64,000 nt of DNA from an uncultured Pseudomonadales bacterium. GTDB taxonomy: Bacteria > Pseudomonadota > Gammaproteobacteria > Pseudomonadales > Azotimanducaceae. Below the pieces are notes generated by a model. The model was given only the letters and a program-made list of their open reading frames with translations. It was not told where the DNA came from and did no database searches. Both the position numbers and the translations under genes were made by a program. The DNA lies in assembly GCA_947258825.1 (NCBI GenBank), contig CAMYJX010000042.1:41665-105664 (forward strand), read 5' to 3'. This document shows positions 35,942-46,500 of this stretch, one piece after another (the stretch's first letter is position 1; every line of letters starts with the position of its first letter).

Positions 35942-37007
35942 GTCGTGCAGCGAACGGTCCAGCCCGCGGCCCATCAGATCGATGAAGTTGTCCCGGTAAA
36001 ATCGCCGCCTTGCGGAATCGCTGACGCCCCCCAGCGTCGCGTTGAACCGTTTGATCGGGTTCCGGCCGCCTTCCACGTGCGGATAGTCCGACGAGAACAG
36101 GCACATGTCTTCGCTGCTGTTCTCGATGATCCACCCGGCGTCCTCGTGGGGGTAGGGGGTCACCCGAAACTGCCTTCGGGCGATCTCGCTGGGTCGGGCA
36201 GACAGCTTCTGCAGCCGCTCTTCGCCCTTACGGAAAGCGCCGAAGCCGGCGTCCATGAATTTCAGCCAGCTCGGCACCCAGGATGCGCCCAGCTCGATGG
36301 CGCCGAACTTTAGGTCGGGGAATCGATCGCAGACGCCGTCGATGATCAGCATGGCCATGGTCTGCCAGGCGGCCAGGGGGATCGTCATGAAGCTGGTGGA
36401 GGTGAAGTTCTCGTCGCCGCCGTGAAAGTCGCGGACTCGGGGCAGGCCGTTCTCGGCATAGGCGGCGTGCATTTTCTCTTCGCCGCCGACATGAAACAGA
36501 ATGGGTATGCCCGCTTCCTGGGCCAACGCCCATAGCGGATCGAAACCGATATGGCTCGGTGAGTGCTCGGCCGGGCAGCGGGAGGGGATGACCAACGCTT
36601 TGCAGCCCAGGTCCAGGGCTTGTCTGGCGATCCCGGGCGCTTTTTCGATGTCGGCCAGGGGCACGTAGCCGGTGGCCAGCAGACGCTCGTCTACGCTGCA
36701 GAACTCCGTCATCATTTGATTGTGTGCCCGGGCCACGGCCAGAGCGAGCGCCACCTGCGCTGCGGAACGAGCCCAGGGCCTGGTAATTCTTGCGCAGCAG
36801 AATATTGACATCGTCTCCGGCTCGAAAGTCCGGGTCGTCATGCAAACCCTCTGCTTCCCGCGCCCAATTTTCTTCGGCCGGACTGATGGGTACCTTGGCC
36901 TCGAACTCGCCGCGATCTCTGGCTGCCAGATAGCCGTTGATGGTGCCGGGCAGCTCCATCACGTGTGAGTCCGCATCATGAACGGTATGCGTTTCGACGT
37001 ATGCCAC
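35918..37007 (-). pseudogene. Amidohydrolase family protein, frameshifted with internal deletion
   Basis: The N-terminal part (37007 to about 36766) reads MAYVETHTVHDADSHVMELP..., the metal-dependent amidohydrolase start. It continues in another frame from VARAHNQMMTEFCSVDERLL to the end. At the switch near 36766 the text jumps from KNYQALGSF to AQVALALAVARAHN, about 25-30 residues shorter than the family, so a deletion caused the frameshift. Later motifs are ILFHVGGEEK, DGVCDRFPDLKF, SDYPHVEGG and NFIDLMG. The C-terminus is replaced by residues encoded in the dispersed repeat. An active enzyme is unlikely. Confidence 0.8.
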
Positions 37008-37032
37008 CGGCGGTTCCTCCCGTATCCGTGTT

Positions 37033-37890
37033 TCAGTTCAGCTCGACGATATCCCCGATGCGAACCTTGCCCGGCGTTCGAACGCTTGCGTAAACCCCCA
37101 GATCGCCCCCCGCATGCTGCACCAGGGCGCGCATGACGCCTGGATCTTTCGGCAGCGAGCCGAAGCCGTGGGTAGTCATCACGCAGCGCGGGCAGTCCAT
37201 CTCCAGGTGGATTTCCGTGCTGCCGATTCGCAGCGTCCTGCCTGTCCAGCCCCGCTCCGGGAAGGCTTCCTCGGCATCGGTCTCTACGAGCAGGTTGGGT
37301 CGGAATCGGCTCACGTCGAAGTCATGATCGGGGGCGATGCGCTGCAGGTGAGCCAGCGATTCGGTGGTCATGACGAGGAGTGGAAAGGCATCGAAATAGG
37401 TGCCTGGTGGGGATTCGAATTCCGTCAGGAAGTCGGGAAACTTCGTCACGTCCGGCAGCGGCTCGTGCTCCGTGCGACCGAAGACGCGACGGAACTCCGC
37501 CTCCATGTCGTCGAGCACGGGCTTTCCGCGCCGGTAGTGATCCAGCCGGTCTGCGGGCAGCAGCGGCCAGACGGTAACGGGGCTGCCGACCAGCTCGCTC
37601 AGCAGCCCCGGTGTTTCCGCTGCGTCGATGGCCAGCCGTCGGCCGTCCGGCAGGGTGATTCCGGCGGGGATGGATCCTTCAGTCGGCGGCGCCTCATCGT
37701 AGGCCGCGCGGCATTGCATGAGCTGGGGAAACCGTTTGCCTCCCCGGATACCGCCCCGCACCTCGTCGCGGACGGCCCAGGCTCTGTCGCCGGGCACGCC
37801 GCGCGGGCCCAGGGCCAGCTCGTCGAGGCGCTCGCCGCCCATGCTTTTGACCGGGTAGCGGAACAGGGCGCTGATGGTGCCGACTTTCAT
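37033..37890 (-). CDS. MOSC domain-containing protein
   Basis: This protein of about 285 residues has an N-terminal MOSC beta-barrel (ISALFRYPVKSMGGERL, GVPGDRAWAV) and a C-terminal MOSC domain (RFRPNLLVETD, CPRCVMTTHGFG, with the conserved cysteine). Such proteins bind molybdenum or sulfide-type ligands and include amidoxime-reducing components. ATG at 37890 follows GGCGGAGA. It is a minus-strand neighbour of the amidohydrolase remnant. Confidence 0.88.
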   Translation of the reverse strand: MKVGTISALFRYPVKSMGGERLDELALGPRGVPGDRAWAVRDEVRGGIRGGKRFPQLMQCRAAYDEAPPTEGSIPAGITLPDGRRLAIDAAETPGLLSELVGSPVTVWPLLPADRLDHYRRGKPVLDDMEAEFRRVFGRTEHEPLPDVTKFPDFLTEFESPPGTYFDAFPLLVMTTESLAHLQRIAPDHDFDVSRFRPNLLVETDAEEAFPERGWTGRTLRIGSTEIHLEMDCPRCVMTTHGFGSLPKDPGVMRALVQHAGGDLGVYASVRTPGKVRIGDIVELN

Positions 37891-37924
37891 GTTGTGTCTC
37901 CGCCTTTGTCGAATCCTGGAGCTT

Positions 37925-38362
37925 CTAGATCGCCCGCAGCGCGTAGAGCACGCGGCCCCGGGCACAAAGCGTCCCGCTGTCATTGGTCACGCTCACCTCC
38001 ACCACGCAGAGCTGCCTGCCGCGCTTGATCACCGTCGCTTCCGCCTCGATCCAGGCGCCGTGGGCCTGCCTCAGATAGGTCACCTGCAGGTCCGCCGTGC
38101 CGGCTGGCTGAGTTCCCTCGCGGATCCCGGTGAAAACGGCAGGGATCACCGCCATATCGATCATGGTCGCAATAACGCCGCCGTTCACGCTGCCGCCGAT
38201 TCCGGTGGGCGTTTCATCGCCGATGGTGAGGCGCAGCCTCGCGTGATCGGGACGTCGCTCGGCCAGGCGCAGACCCAGATAGCGGTGAAACGGCACGTCA
38301 TCGAAGCCGTCGAAATACTCCGGCGGTGGACTTTCTTGGTTCGCTCGGGTGGGGTCGTCCAT
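37925..38362 (-). CDS. PaaI-type thioesterase
   Basis: This protein of about 145 residues has a hot-dog thioesterase fold: GIGGSVNGGVIATMIDMAV resembles the active-site loop and helix of PaaI-like enzymes, followed by TADLQVTYLRQAHG and ATVIKRGRQLCVVEVSVTN. It would hydrolyse an acyl-CoA. Start taken at 38362; an earlier frame would add 11 residues. Confidence 0.82.
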   Translation of the reverse strand: MDDPTRANQESPPPEYFDGFDDVPFHRYLGLRLAERRPDHARLRLTIGDETPTGIGGSVNGGVIATMIDMAVIPAVFTGIREGTQPAGTADLQVTYLRQAHGAWIEAEATVIKRGRQLCVVEVSVTNDSGTLCARGRVLYALRAI

Positions 38363-38482
38363 GAACAGCCTCTTCGGGTCCCGACAAGATATCACGGAGG
38401 GCCGGGCGCGCTAAGCACCTGGGGGTTGGTAGCTACGGATGCATCCTTAGGGAATGGCTGAATCATCGGGCACAATACGCCG

Positions 38483-39436
38483 ATGATATGTGCAAACTGC
38501 GGCTCTGATCGGCCGGGTTCCTACTGCGGCAATTGCGGGCAGAACGACCGGAACTATCAGCAGGCCCTGTCGCCGATGGTCGCTGAGCTGGTGCGCGAAA
38601 CCTTCGACCTGGACTCGCGGCTGTCTCGGACCCTGGGCAAGCTCCTGTTCCGGCCCGGCGAGCTTGCGGTGGAATTTTCCCGCAATCGCCGCGCCAGCTA
38701 CGTCAGCCCGATACGGCTTTATCTGTTCGTCAGCATCCTGTTCTTCTTTCTGCTGTCGATCACTACGGACGTTGTGATTGCCCCGGTCGACAAAGCTGAG
38801 GTGACCCGGGAGCTGGAGTCGGTTACGGAGACGGATGTTGATCACCTGCTGCGGCAGCTGGATGTTGAGCAGCGGCAGAAGGTGGCGCAGATACTCGAGA
38901 AGCCAGAGACCTCCCTGGCGCGCCTGGCACTTCTGCAGCTTGCCAAAGGGGTAGGGGACAGATCGGAAGAGCTCGAAGCGGTTGAGGTCTACGTGTTCGG
39001 CCGGCTGGTCGACGCCATCTACGAGCCAGCGTCGCTGCTGGACCAGCTGGTGGACAATCTGCCTGTCGCCATCTTCATCATGCTGCCGGTGTATGCGTTG
39101 CTGTTGAAGATCTTCTACGTCGGCAGGCATCGCTACTACGTGGAGAACCTGGTGTTCGCCACCCACCTTCACACCTTCGTCTTCATCCTGTTTACCCTGC
39201 TCCTGTTGTTGCCGGATCAGCCTAGCGTCGGATTTCTGGGTACGGCAACGACCTGGCTTGCGACCTTGCTCTGGCTTTGGCTTGCCCTCTATCACTATCT
39301 GGCGTTGAAGCGATATTTTGGCGATAGCCATTTTGCCACCCTGTTGAAATTTTCCGGGTTGATGTTTGTGTATGCCGTGCTGCTGTTGCCTGCCGCCTTC
39401 AGCCTCGTGACGCTGGTAACGGTGATCATGATATGA
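38483..39436 (+). CDS. DUF3667 membrane protein
   Basis: This 317-residue protein begins with a zinc-ribbon-like CANCG...CGNCGQ, then a conserved DSRLSRTLGKLLFRPGELAVEF segment and about four membrane helices. It matches the DUF3667 family, whose function is unknown. Its stop overlaps a 26-codon ORF (ATGA). Confidence 0.78.
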   Translation: MICANCGSDRPGSYCGNCGQNDRNYQQALSPMVAELVRETFDLDSRLSRTLGKLLFRPGELAVEFSRNRRASYVSPIRLYLFVSILFFFLLSITTDVVIAPVDKAEVTRELESVTETDVDHLLRQLDVEQRQKVAQILEKPETSLARLALLQLAKGVGDRSEELEAVEVYVFGRLVDAIYEPASLLDQLVDNLPVAIFIMLPVYALLLKIFYVGRHRYYVENLVFATHLHTFVFILFTLLLLLPDQPSVGFLGTATTWLATLLWLWLALYHYLALKRYFGDSHFATLLKFSGLMFVYAVLLLPAAFSLVTLVTVIMI

Positions 39437-39513
39437 ATGCGGACCTGCTCATTGTGTTTGTTGCCTCCATCTTCGGCACGATGGTGACGGTGGGCCATTG
39501 CTGTGGTTATTAA
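39433..39513 (+). CDS. Possible 26-residue hydrophobic small protein
   Basis: The ORF MNADLLIVFVASIFGTMV... overlaps the DUF3667 stop by 4 bases (ATGA) and would be one membrane helix. It has no recognised family, and chance cannot be excluded. Confidence 0.25.
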   Translation: MNADLLIVFVASIFGTMVTVGHCCGY

Positions 39514-39586
39514 AGAACAGATTCCGCTTTTAGAGGACATTCTCTCAGAGTGGCGGGAAACCATCGGGTCCGAGTACCCGGGCTAA
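39503..39586 (+). pseudogene. Possible N-terminal remnant of an HD-domain hydrolase
   Basis: From a GTG the frame reads VIKEQIPLLEDILSEWRETI then GSEYPG and a stop. This resembles the start of HD-superfamily proteins that continue with GYRNH, so the rest appears lost. The following 120 bases up to the enoyl-CoA hydratase gene show nothing else. Confidence 0.3.
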
Positions 39587-39709
39587 AGAATTCTCGCCAG
39601 GCGGGCGGGAAAGTGGTTCCTGAAGCACCCGCTGAACCCCGCCCCTATGCCTAAGTGGTGAAGTGGTGAAGTGATAGCGTGCAGGCGTGCGGCAGACGCC
39701 TCCCGTCGG

Positions 39710-40615
39710 TTATTCCTCGGGGGGCAGAAGTCGGCCCTCGGCGTCGCGCAATTCCGGACCCAGCACGCGGGCTCGACCATCGCCGAACGGGGCATCCCGC
39801 TCGACAACCGCCTGCTTGACGCCGTGAGTGGCAATCTTTTTGAAAACGTCCCGCGCTGCCCGGGTGGTATGAGCGCGGGCATCATTTTCCGCGGCCAGTC
39901 GTTGCAGCGTTTGCGCGCCCATCAGCTCCATGCCCAGGTTGACGATTCGCTTGTTCGTCGACAGCAGCTCGGGGTCGATGAGCGTCAGGCGATCCGCCAG
40001 GCCTTCTACCTCGGCTTCCAGCAGGTGTTCGGGAACGGACTTCAGCACCAGACCGATTCGCGCGGCATCTTCGCCGCTGACCGTATCGCCGGTCAGCAGC
40101 AGGCGCTTGGTCCACTGCGGCCCGCAGTTGTACAGCCACAGCTGGTTCGGTGCCGCGCCCATGTTGCGCAGCGCCGGAAAACCGATGTTGGCGTTGTCCG
40201 CGGCGATCAGTATGTCGCAGTACAGCGCCAGGTCCGTACCCCCCGCCAGGCAGTGGCCGTGAATCTGCGCGATGGAAGGTTTGTGCATTTCCCACAGCGT
40301 CCGCAAGCTGCGCTGAAATCGTTCGATGTTCCAGGCGTCGTCATCCATGCCGCGACCGGCCCGGCGCTCGACGCCGTCGTCCTCGCGAGCCTTGCGACCC
40401 GGCGTCAGGTCGTAGCCGGCACAGAAGGCCGACCCGGAACCGCGCAGAATGACGCAGTGTACGGACTTGTCATCGTCGGCCTCCCACAGCGCATCACGCA
40501 GCTCTTCAACCAGGGCGATCGACAGCGCGTTCCGCCGCTTGGGTTCGTTCAACGTGATGCGCGCTTTGCCGCCATCGACCTCATAGAGAATGTGCTCATA
40601 CCTTTGTTTGGTCAT
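39710..40615 (-). CDS. Enoyl-CoA hydratase/isomerase family protein
   Basis: This 301-residue crotonase-fold enzyme has RRNALSIALVEEL, ILRGSGSAFCAGYDL (oxyanion hole and CoA binding) and IHGHCLAGGTDLALYCDILIA. ATG at 40615 is the natural start, since the frame upstream has no family similarity. It is divergent from the phytanoyl-CoA dioxygenase gene (133-bp gap), so both may share regulation in a lipid-breakdown route. Confidence 0.88.
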   Translation of the reverse strand: MTKQRYEHILYEVDGGKARITLNEPKRRNALSIALVEELRDALWEADDDKSVHCVILRGSGSAFCAGYDLTPGRKAREDDGVERRAGRGMDDDAWNIERFQRSLRTLWEMHKPSIAQIHGHCLAGGTDLALYCDILIAADNANIGFPALRNMGAAPNQLWLYNCGPQWTKRLLLTGDTVSGEDAARIGLVLKSVPEHLLEAEVEGLADRLTLIDPELLSTNKRIVNLGMELMGAQTLQRLAAENDARAHTTRAARDVFKKIATHGVKQAVVERDAPFGDGRARVLGPELRDAEGRLLPPEE

Positions 40616-40748
40616 CGTCTTTGGCCTTCCCGGATTACAGGTGGTTTCGTTCCAAGAACCATATGTCTGTATTACACTCCGAAGCAAGGCCAGGAGGGTC
40701 GTGGTGGTTTCCACTAAGCCTTCCGCCCGCTTACAGAGGGAGAACAGG

Positions 40749-41657
40749 ATGAGCACGCCACTACGGCCCGTCAGCGAAACGGAGATAGCCGCCTTCAACC
40801 GGGACGGCGCGGTTCTCCTCAAAGGGGTGCTTGCGCAGCAGTGGACGGATCTGCTGGCGGAAGGGCTCGAGTATGCCCACGATCATCCCGACGGTATGTC
40901 GGCCGGCGTGTCCCTGCCGCTGCGGATCGACCAATTTCCTGCCGCCCATTCGCCAAAGCTTCAGGAACTGCTGGATCACTCGCCCATTGCCGAGATCGTC
41001 GGGTCGGTTCTGCGCGCGCCGGTTCGGTTCTACATGGATCAGATGTTTTACAAACCGGCGGGGCCCATTGCCCCAAGCGCCTGGCATCAGGACACCTGTT
41101 ATTACAATGTTGAAGGTGATCAGCTGATCCGGGCCTGGGTATGTGCCGATCCGGCCCCCAGGGAGGTCAGCCTGGAAGTGCTGCGTGGTTCCCACCTGTG
41201 GAATATAACCTACCGGCCCCCGGTAGGCCGCGATCCGGCAGAAGACCCCCAGGGTGTTGCCGAGCTGGAGGCCGCCTTCGCCAGGGGTGAGCGCCTGATC
41301 GGCCCTGAGGCCCACCAGCAATGGACTTATTTCGATTCATTCCTGGACCCGGGATTGCCGGCATTGCCGAATATCGAGGGCAATCGGGATTCGTTCGACA
41401 TACTCGGCTGGAATTACGAGCCCGGCGACGTGCTGCTGTTCCACGGCAACATCGTGCATTCCGCCCGAGGCGGAGTAACGCTGCCGCACCCCAGGCGATC
41501 TCATGCGTCGCTGTGGGCGGGCCCCCGGGTTCATTATCTGCATCGGCGCAGCCAGGCCATTCCGGATCCCATAAAGCTCTACGACTACGACCCGAAAGAC
41601 GGACAGCCCCTGGCGGACTTTCCAGAGGTTTTCCCGCTGGTCTGGGAGCCCGCCTGA
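40749..41657 (+). CDS. Phytanoyl-CoA dioxygenase family protein
   Basis: This 302-residue Fe(II)/2-oxoglutarate oxygenase has the metal triad HxD (AWHQDTCYY) and H (LLFHGNIVHSARG), with RSHASLWAG as the likely 2-oxoglutarate-binding arginine. It starts MSTPLRPVSETEIAAFNRDGAVLL, with GAGGGAG upstream. The substrate may be a branched-chain acyl-CoA or another hydroxylation target. Confidence 0.88.
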   Translation: MSTPLRPVSETEIAAFNRDGAVLLKGVLAQQWTDLLAEGLEYAHDHPDGMSAGVSLPLRIDQFPAAHSPKLQELLDHSPIAEIVGSVLRAPVRFYMDQMFYKPAGPIAPSAWHQDTCYYNVEGDQLIRAWVCADPAPREVSLEVLRGSHLWNITYRPPVGRDPAEDPQGVAELEAAFARGERLIGPEAHQQWTYFDSFLDPGLPALPNIEGNRDSFDILGWNYEPGDVLLFHGNIVHSARGGVTLPHPRRSHASLWAGPRVHYLHRRSQAIPDPIKLYDYDPKDGQPLADFPEVFPLVWEPA

Positions 41658-41668
41658 CAGAACGCTCT

Positions 41669-42091
41669 TCAGCCTTGCAGTTTCGCGCCGTGTTCGGCCA
41701 TCCACTCGCCCATGGCTGCCTCGGCGGCTGGATCCAACTCGTCCCGGAGCAGCGCGATGTGGTCGCCATCGAACTCGGCGGTCTCGTTTCCAGAGATCAC
41801 CAGATTCGGACAGCCGGCTTTGGTATAAGTTACTGACCAGTTCATGCGCAGCGTGCTGCCTTCCACGGTCGGCTGCTGAAAGTCGGGTGTACGGCTGTCC
41901 ATGTTGCGATCAAACCCGTCCACGCCGCCTTTGAGCTTCGCGATCACGGCTGCGCGACCCTCAGCTTTGTCGCCCATGCCTTCGTAGACGGCACTTTCCG
42001 TGAAGTAAGGGTCTATCCGCGTCCAGTCATCGTCCTCGTAGGATTTCTCGAAGTCGTCGGCGTAGGCCTGATAGCGGTCAGCGATGCTCAT
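41669..42091 (-). CDS. SnoaL-like (NTF2-fold) protein
   Basis: This protein of about 140 residues has an NTF2-like fold: YQAYADDFEKSYEDDDWTRIDPYFTESAVYEG at the start and WSVTYTKAGCPNLVISGNETAEFDGD further on. ATG at 42091 follows AGAGGAGA, closer than upstream starts. Such proteins are small hydrolases, isomerases or ligand binders; the activity is not known. Confidence 0.8.
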   Translation of the reverse strand: MSIADRYQAYADDFEKSYEDDDWTRIDPYFTESAVYEGMGDKAEGRAAVIAKLKGGVDGFDRNMDSRTPDFQQPTVEGSTLRMNWSVTYTKAGCPNLVISGNETAEFDGDHIALLRDELDPAAEAAMGEWMAEHGAKLQG

Positions 42092-42164
42092 GGGTATCTC
42101 CTCTGGTGTCCCTTCACGAGCATACATCCATTCAGGTGGAGGGGCGTGCTATTTCGGCGTCAGA

Positions 42165-42863
42165 TCAGGCAGCTCGGGTCGTTCGGACCAGACGGTCAGC
42201 GATGATCTCCAGCACGTCGGCCGCGAATCCTAGACCAAGATGAGTGCTGGCGACTTCGACGTGTTCCACGTTGGGGCTTCTGTCGTCGATGCAGGCCCGC
42301 CACGCGACCACGCCGTCCAGCTTAGAGTAAACGGCGGTAACCGGGACGGTCAGCGGCCGCTGATAACGTGCCTCCACCAGCGCTTCGATCACATCCAGAC
42401 TGTCGCCGCCGGCGGCAAAGGCCTGAGCCACCGCCGTGTACTTGGGGCCGCCAACCACCGGCGAGCCCAGGGTGATCACGCTGCGAACCAGCTCTGGACA
42501 GTCGCGGGCCACTTCCCGCGCTAGGTAGCCGCCAAGGCTCCAGCCGATGATGGTCACCGGCGCTTGCGAAGCCTGCTCGACGACCTGGGCGCGCAGCTGT
42601 TCCAGCAGCGCCAGCACGTTGCCGTTGTTGCGGCCGATGCCCCAGCCGGCGGGACGATAACCCAGATAAGAGAGGTAGCTGCGCAGGGGCAGGGTAGAAA
42701 CGTCGCCGGCGCCGAAGCCCGGCCAGACGAGCACGCGTTCGCCAGCACCTCGGGACGCGAAGGCCAGGTTGGGTGCCCGCAGCAACAGTCGGGGAATCTG
42801 CAGGCCGGTGAGCGCTTCCACGGCCATTGCCTGGGGCGGTGGAGGGGTGATGGTTCTTTTCAT
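42165..42863 (-). CDS. Alpha/beta hydrolase
   Basis: This protein of about 232 residues has the nucleophile elbow GWSLGGYLAR, an oxyanion-type WPGFGAGD segment and the late acid (SKLDGVVAW) and histidine (ASTHLGLG). ATG at 42863 gives an ordinary N-terminus; the open frame upstream lacks similarity. No signal peptide. It is divergent from the DUF6265 gene. Confidence 0.85.
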   Translation of the reverse strand: MKRTITPPPPQAMAVEALTGLQIPRLLLRAPNLAFASRGAGERVLVWPGFGAGDVSTLPLRSYLSYLGYRPAGWGIGRNNGNVLALLEQLRAQVVEQASQAPVTIIGWSLGGYLAREVARDCPELVRSVITLGSPVVGGPKYTAVAQAFAAGGDSLDVIEALVEARYQRPLTVPVTAVYSKLDGVVAWRACIDDRSPNVEHVEVASTHLGLGFAADVLEIIADRLVRTTRAA

Positions 42864-42982
42864 GATGGCATTGTCGCCAGCTTGAGTGAAAAGGCCGTGA
42901 AGCCGCTGCCCTTCACCAGACCATCCGTTTGGGTTTGCTCCCGGCAATTGCTGATGGACGAAGCGTGGGCGTGTGGGTTTCA

Positions 42983-43510
42983 ATGACGCCATGGAACAGA
43001 AGGAGCTTTACGTCGGTGAGACTTGCGTTCGGGCCTGTTGCCCTCCTCGCGCTGTTCATCGCGTCTGCTGGATCCGCTGAAGTGGCAGGGCAGCCCAAGG
43101 TCACGGACCTGGCCTGGATGACCGGCTCCTGGGTTGGCCCCTTCGGCGAGCAGACGCTCGAAGAAAACTGGAACCAGCCGGCGGCCGGTACCATCGCCTG
43201 CCTGGTCAGGATCATGGGTGATGGCCAGATGAGGATGCTGGAGCTGATCCTCATCGAGGAGGTCGACGACTCGCTGCTGTTTCGTGTTCGCCAGTGGTTG
43301 CCGGGTTATGTGCCGCGCCGCGAGGAAGTTCAGCTCATGACGCTGGCGGAAATTGCGGATCGCCGGGTGAGCTTCGACGGCGTCGGCGACAGCGATTTCA
43401 AGCGTCTCACCTACAGCCGGCCAACCGAAAATACCTTCCAGATCGATGTAAAACCTCGTCAGGGGGACGACTTCCAGATCGTCCTTCGCGAGAACATAAA
43501 GGCGGACTAG
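42983..43510 (+). CDS. DUF6265-type secreted protein
   Basis: This protein of about 175 residues has a signal peptide (SVRLAFGPVALLALFIASAGSAEV) and a lipocalin-like domain of the DUF6265 type (DLAWMTGSWVGPFGEQTLEENW, then GDGQMRMLELILIEE). Role unknown; it is expected in the periplasm. Confidence 0.75.
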   Translation: MTPWNRRSFTSVRLAFGPVALLALFIASAGSAEVAGQPKVTDLAWMTGSWVGPFGEQTLEENWNQPAAGTIACLVRIMGDGQMRMLELILIEEVDDSLLFRVRQWLPGYVPRREEVQLMTLAEIADRRVSFDGVGDSDFKRLTYSRPTENTFQIDVKPRQGDDFQIVLRENIKAD

Positions 43511-43542
43511 CTCGCCGAGGTCAGTCGGTGGGACGCCAGGAT

Positions 43543-46500
43543 CTAGGTCGCGTGGCGGCTTCTTGTGCGCACGAACCAGAGGGTGCCCGCCGCTATCAGA
43601 AGTAGGGCGAGCTCCCAGAAACTCAGTGGCCCGATGCTGCCCACGGCTGCGGTCTTCCAGGGAAGCTGGGTCGGTTGCAGGTAATCGACGATACCGTCGC
43701 CGTTCAGGTCCGCGTTTTCAGCGCCATCTTCTGTGCCATCGCCGTCGCTGTCTGAATCGCGGAAGTTGGGGCTGCCATCCCTGTCGGTATCGAGCATTCT
43801 GGCGCCCGCGTCCCTTGGAACACCGTCAATAAGGGTATCAACGACATCCCGCCAGCCGTCCCGGTCGATGTCCGCCCGATTGTCGGCGCGGCCGTCTCCG
43901 TCGGCATCGAAGGAGGCGAGCAGCGCTTCCTGGAGGTCGAAGACTCGGTCTCCGTCGCTGTCGAGGGACCGGAAGTCGGGCTGCCCATCGTCGTCGCTGT
44001 CGACAGGCACGAAATCCCTGGCTACCGGGTCATGCAGACCGTCATTGTCCAGGTCCACATAGCCGTCGATTCTGCCGTCGCCGTCGGCATCAGACCTCCC
44101 GACATCCGCTTCCACCACATCGGCGATGCCGTCGTTGTCGCTGTCGAGATCGATCGAGTCGGGCCGACCGTCGCCGTCCGTGTCGTATGAGAGATCGCCG
44201 CCCGGGGCCTCCGCCCGATCGGGCAGCCCGTCGTTGTCGTCATCGAGATCGATCGCGTTCGCGACGCCGTCGTCGTCGATGTCGCGGTTCGTGCCGAACG
44301 CGGTGGGCAGCGGGTCGGCCAGGTCCGGAACGCCGTCACGGTCGGTATCCGTTTTGTCATCTAGCTGCCCGTCGCCCTTGCGGTCCAGCCCGGAGTGGGC
44401 GGGGAGGTCGCTGAACCCATCGTTGTGGCTGTCGAGATCGAGATAGTCGGGAAGCTCAGCACCGTCGGTGTCGGCCGGTTGGGTTGTCACCCGGGCGTTG
44501 TCTTCAAAGCCGTCGTGATTCTCCTCGCTGCCGCCGGCCTCCAGGACGTCGGTCAGCGTATCGTTGTCGCTGTCCAGGTCACGATAGTCGGGAACGCCGT
44601 CGGCGTCGCCGTCCAGCTCTCTGAAGTCGGGCACGCCGTCGAGGTCGCTATCGAGTCCGGGCGCGACGCCGTTGGCGTCTGAAGGAGCGCCGGCCGGCAC
44701 GGAAGCGCCAGCCTGCTCGATGAGATCGCTAATGCCGTCGTTGTCGGAATCCGTGTCCAGCGCGTCTGGTTTACCGTCGCCGTCGGTATCGCCTGTTTCC
44801 GAGCCGTCCGGTATGCCGTCACCGTCCGTGTCCGGATTGCCCGGCGCGGTTCCCATGGCTAGCTCGTCACCGTCCGATACGCCATCGCCGTCCGTGTCAC
44901 AGAGGTCGTCGGTATTGTCTGGCACGCAGGGGTTGCTTATATCGAGGTCTTCCGCATCAGGGACGCCGTCTGCATCGGAGTCCGGGCCGTCGTCGGCACT
45001 CAGGGTTGGGTTTGTGCCGCCGAATATCTCCACGCCGCCTCTCACCCCGCCGTCGTCGGTGTCGGTGTCTCGCGGGTCTGTCGCGCCGAAAAGCCCGTCG
45101 CCGTCGGTATCCGAACTGCGGGGATCCGTTTCGTCCCCCGCGCTGCTGGTGGTCCCGACGCCGCCAATCGCGCCCCTCGCGTCCACCATTCCGTTGCCGT
45201 TGGCGTCTTCCATGCCATCGGCGAGGCCGTCATTGTCGCTGTCGGCATCCGTTGGATCCGTCGTCGTCAGAGGGTCGCTGTCAGCGACGAAGTTTCCTGC
45301 GCCCGGGTCCGTCCCGGCGAAACCGACCGCCAGGGGTCCATCCGAGGTGCCGGTCGGGATGAGCCTGGTAGCGCCTACCTCGGTGCCGTCCTTGACGCCG
45401 TCACTATCGCTGTCGGCCAGGTTCGGATTGGTCTCATCGCCGCTTCCCGGCAGACCGTCTTTCCCCAGGCGCTCAGCGCCGTCGGTGAGGCCGTCGTTAT
45501 CACTGTCGGCGTCCGTCGGGTCGGTATCATAAAGGCCGACAACCCCGTCGTGACCCGTTTCGCTGCCGTCGTCGATGCCGTCGTTATCGGTGTCTGCGTC
45601 CTCAGGGTCCGTACCCAGCTCGGCTTCCTGCGCATCCGCGAGCCCGTCCGCATCCGTGTCTGCTGCGGTATCGTCGCCGCCGTTACCTGCCGATGGGTTG
45701 GTCGCGTCTGCCAGCGCTTCGCTGCCGTCCTGGGTGCCGCCATCGTCTGTGTCCGTGTCGAGGGGGTCCGTAATGCCGCTGAGCAGCAGCGGCCCCGATC
45801 CCACGGCCTCCACCCCGTCGAGCAGGGAATCGCCGTCCGTATCCGGATTGTTGGGATCTGTCTCGCCGCTGCCGGCGGTGCCCGTAGCACCAAGGGTATT
45901 GACGGTGGCGCCATCCAGGTTGGCATCTTCCGTACCGTCGGGGATGCTGTCGCCGTCCGTGTCCGGATTTTGTGGATCCGTGGTGCTGGAGGGATCCGCA
46001 TCGGCTCGAAAGTTTCCTGCGGCCGCATCGGTGCCCGCAAAGCTGATCGCTGCTGCCTTGGACAGCCCGCCAACCACGCCAACCACAAGCCCGACCTCGG
46101 TCCCGTCCAGCAGACGGTCGCCGTCGCTGTCTGCGGCCAGCGGGTCGGTTTCGTCGCCGCTTTCCGGCACGCCGTCCAGGCCGGTTACCTCATCGCCATC
46201 GGCAATGCCGTCATCGTCCGAATCGGCATCTCGCGGATCCGTATCCCAAAGATTGAGCGCGCCGTCGTTCCCCGTCTCGTCACCGTCGTCTATGCCGTCG
46301 TTGTCGGTGTCCCCGTGCTCGGGGTCGGTGCCCAGCGCGACTTCCTGTGCGTACGACAGGCCGTCACCATCGGAATCCGTCCCGGTATCGTCACCGGCTC
46401 TGCCAGCGCGCGGATCCGTCGCGTCGGCGAGCACTTCGGTACCGTCCTGGGTGCCGCCATCATCGGTATCGGCATCCAGCGGGTTCGTGCTGCCAATGCC

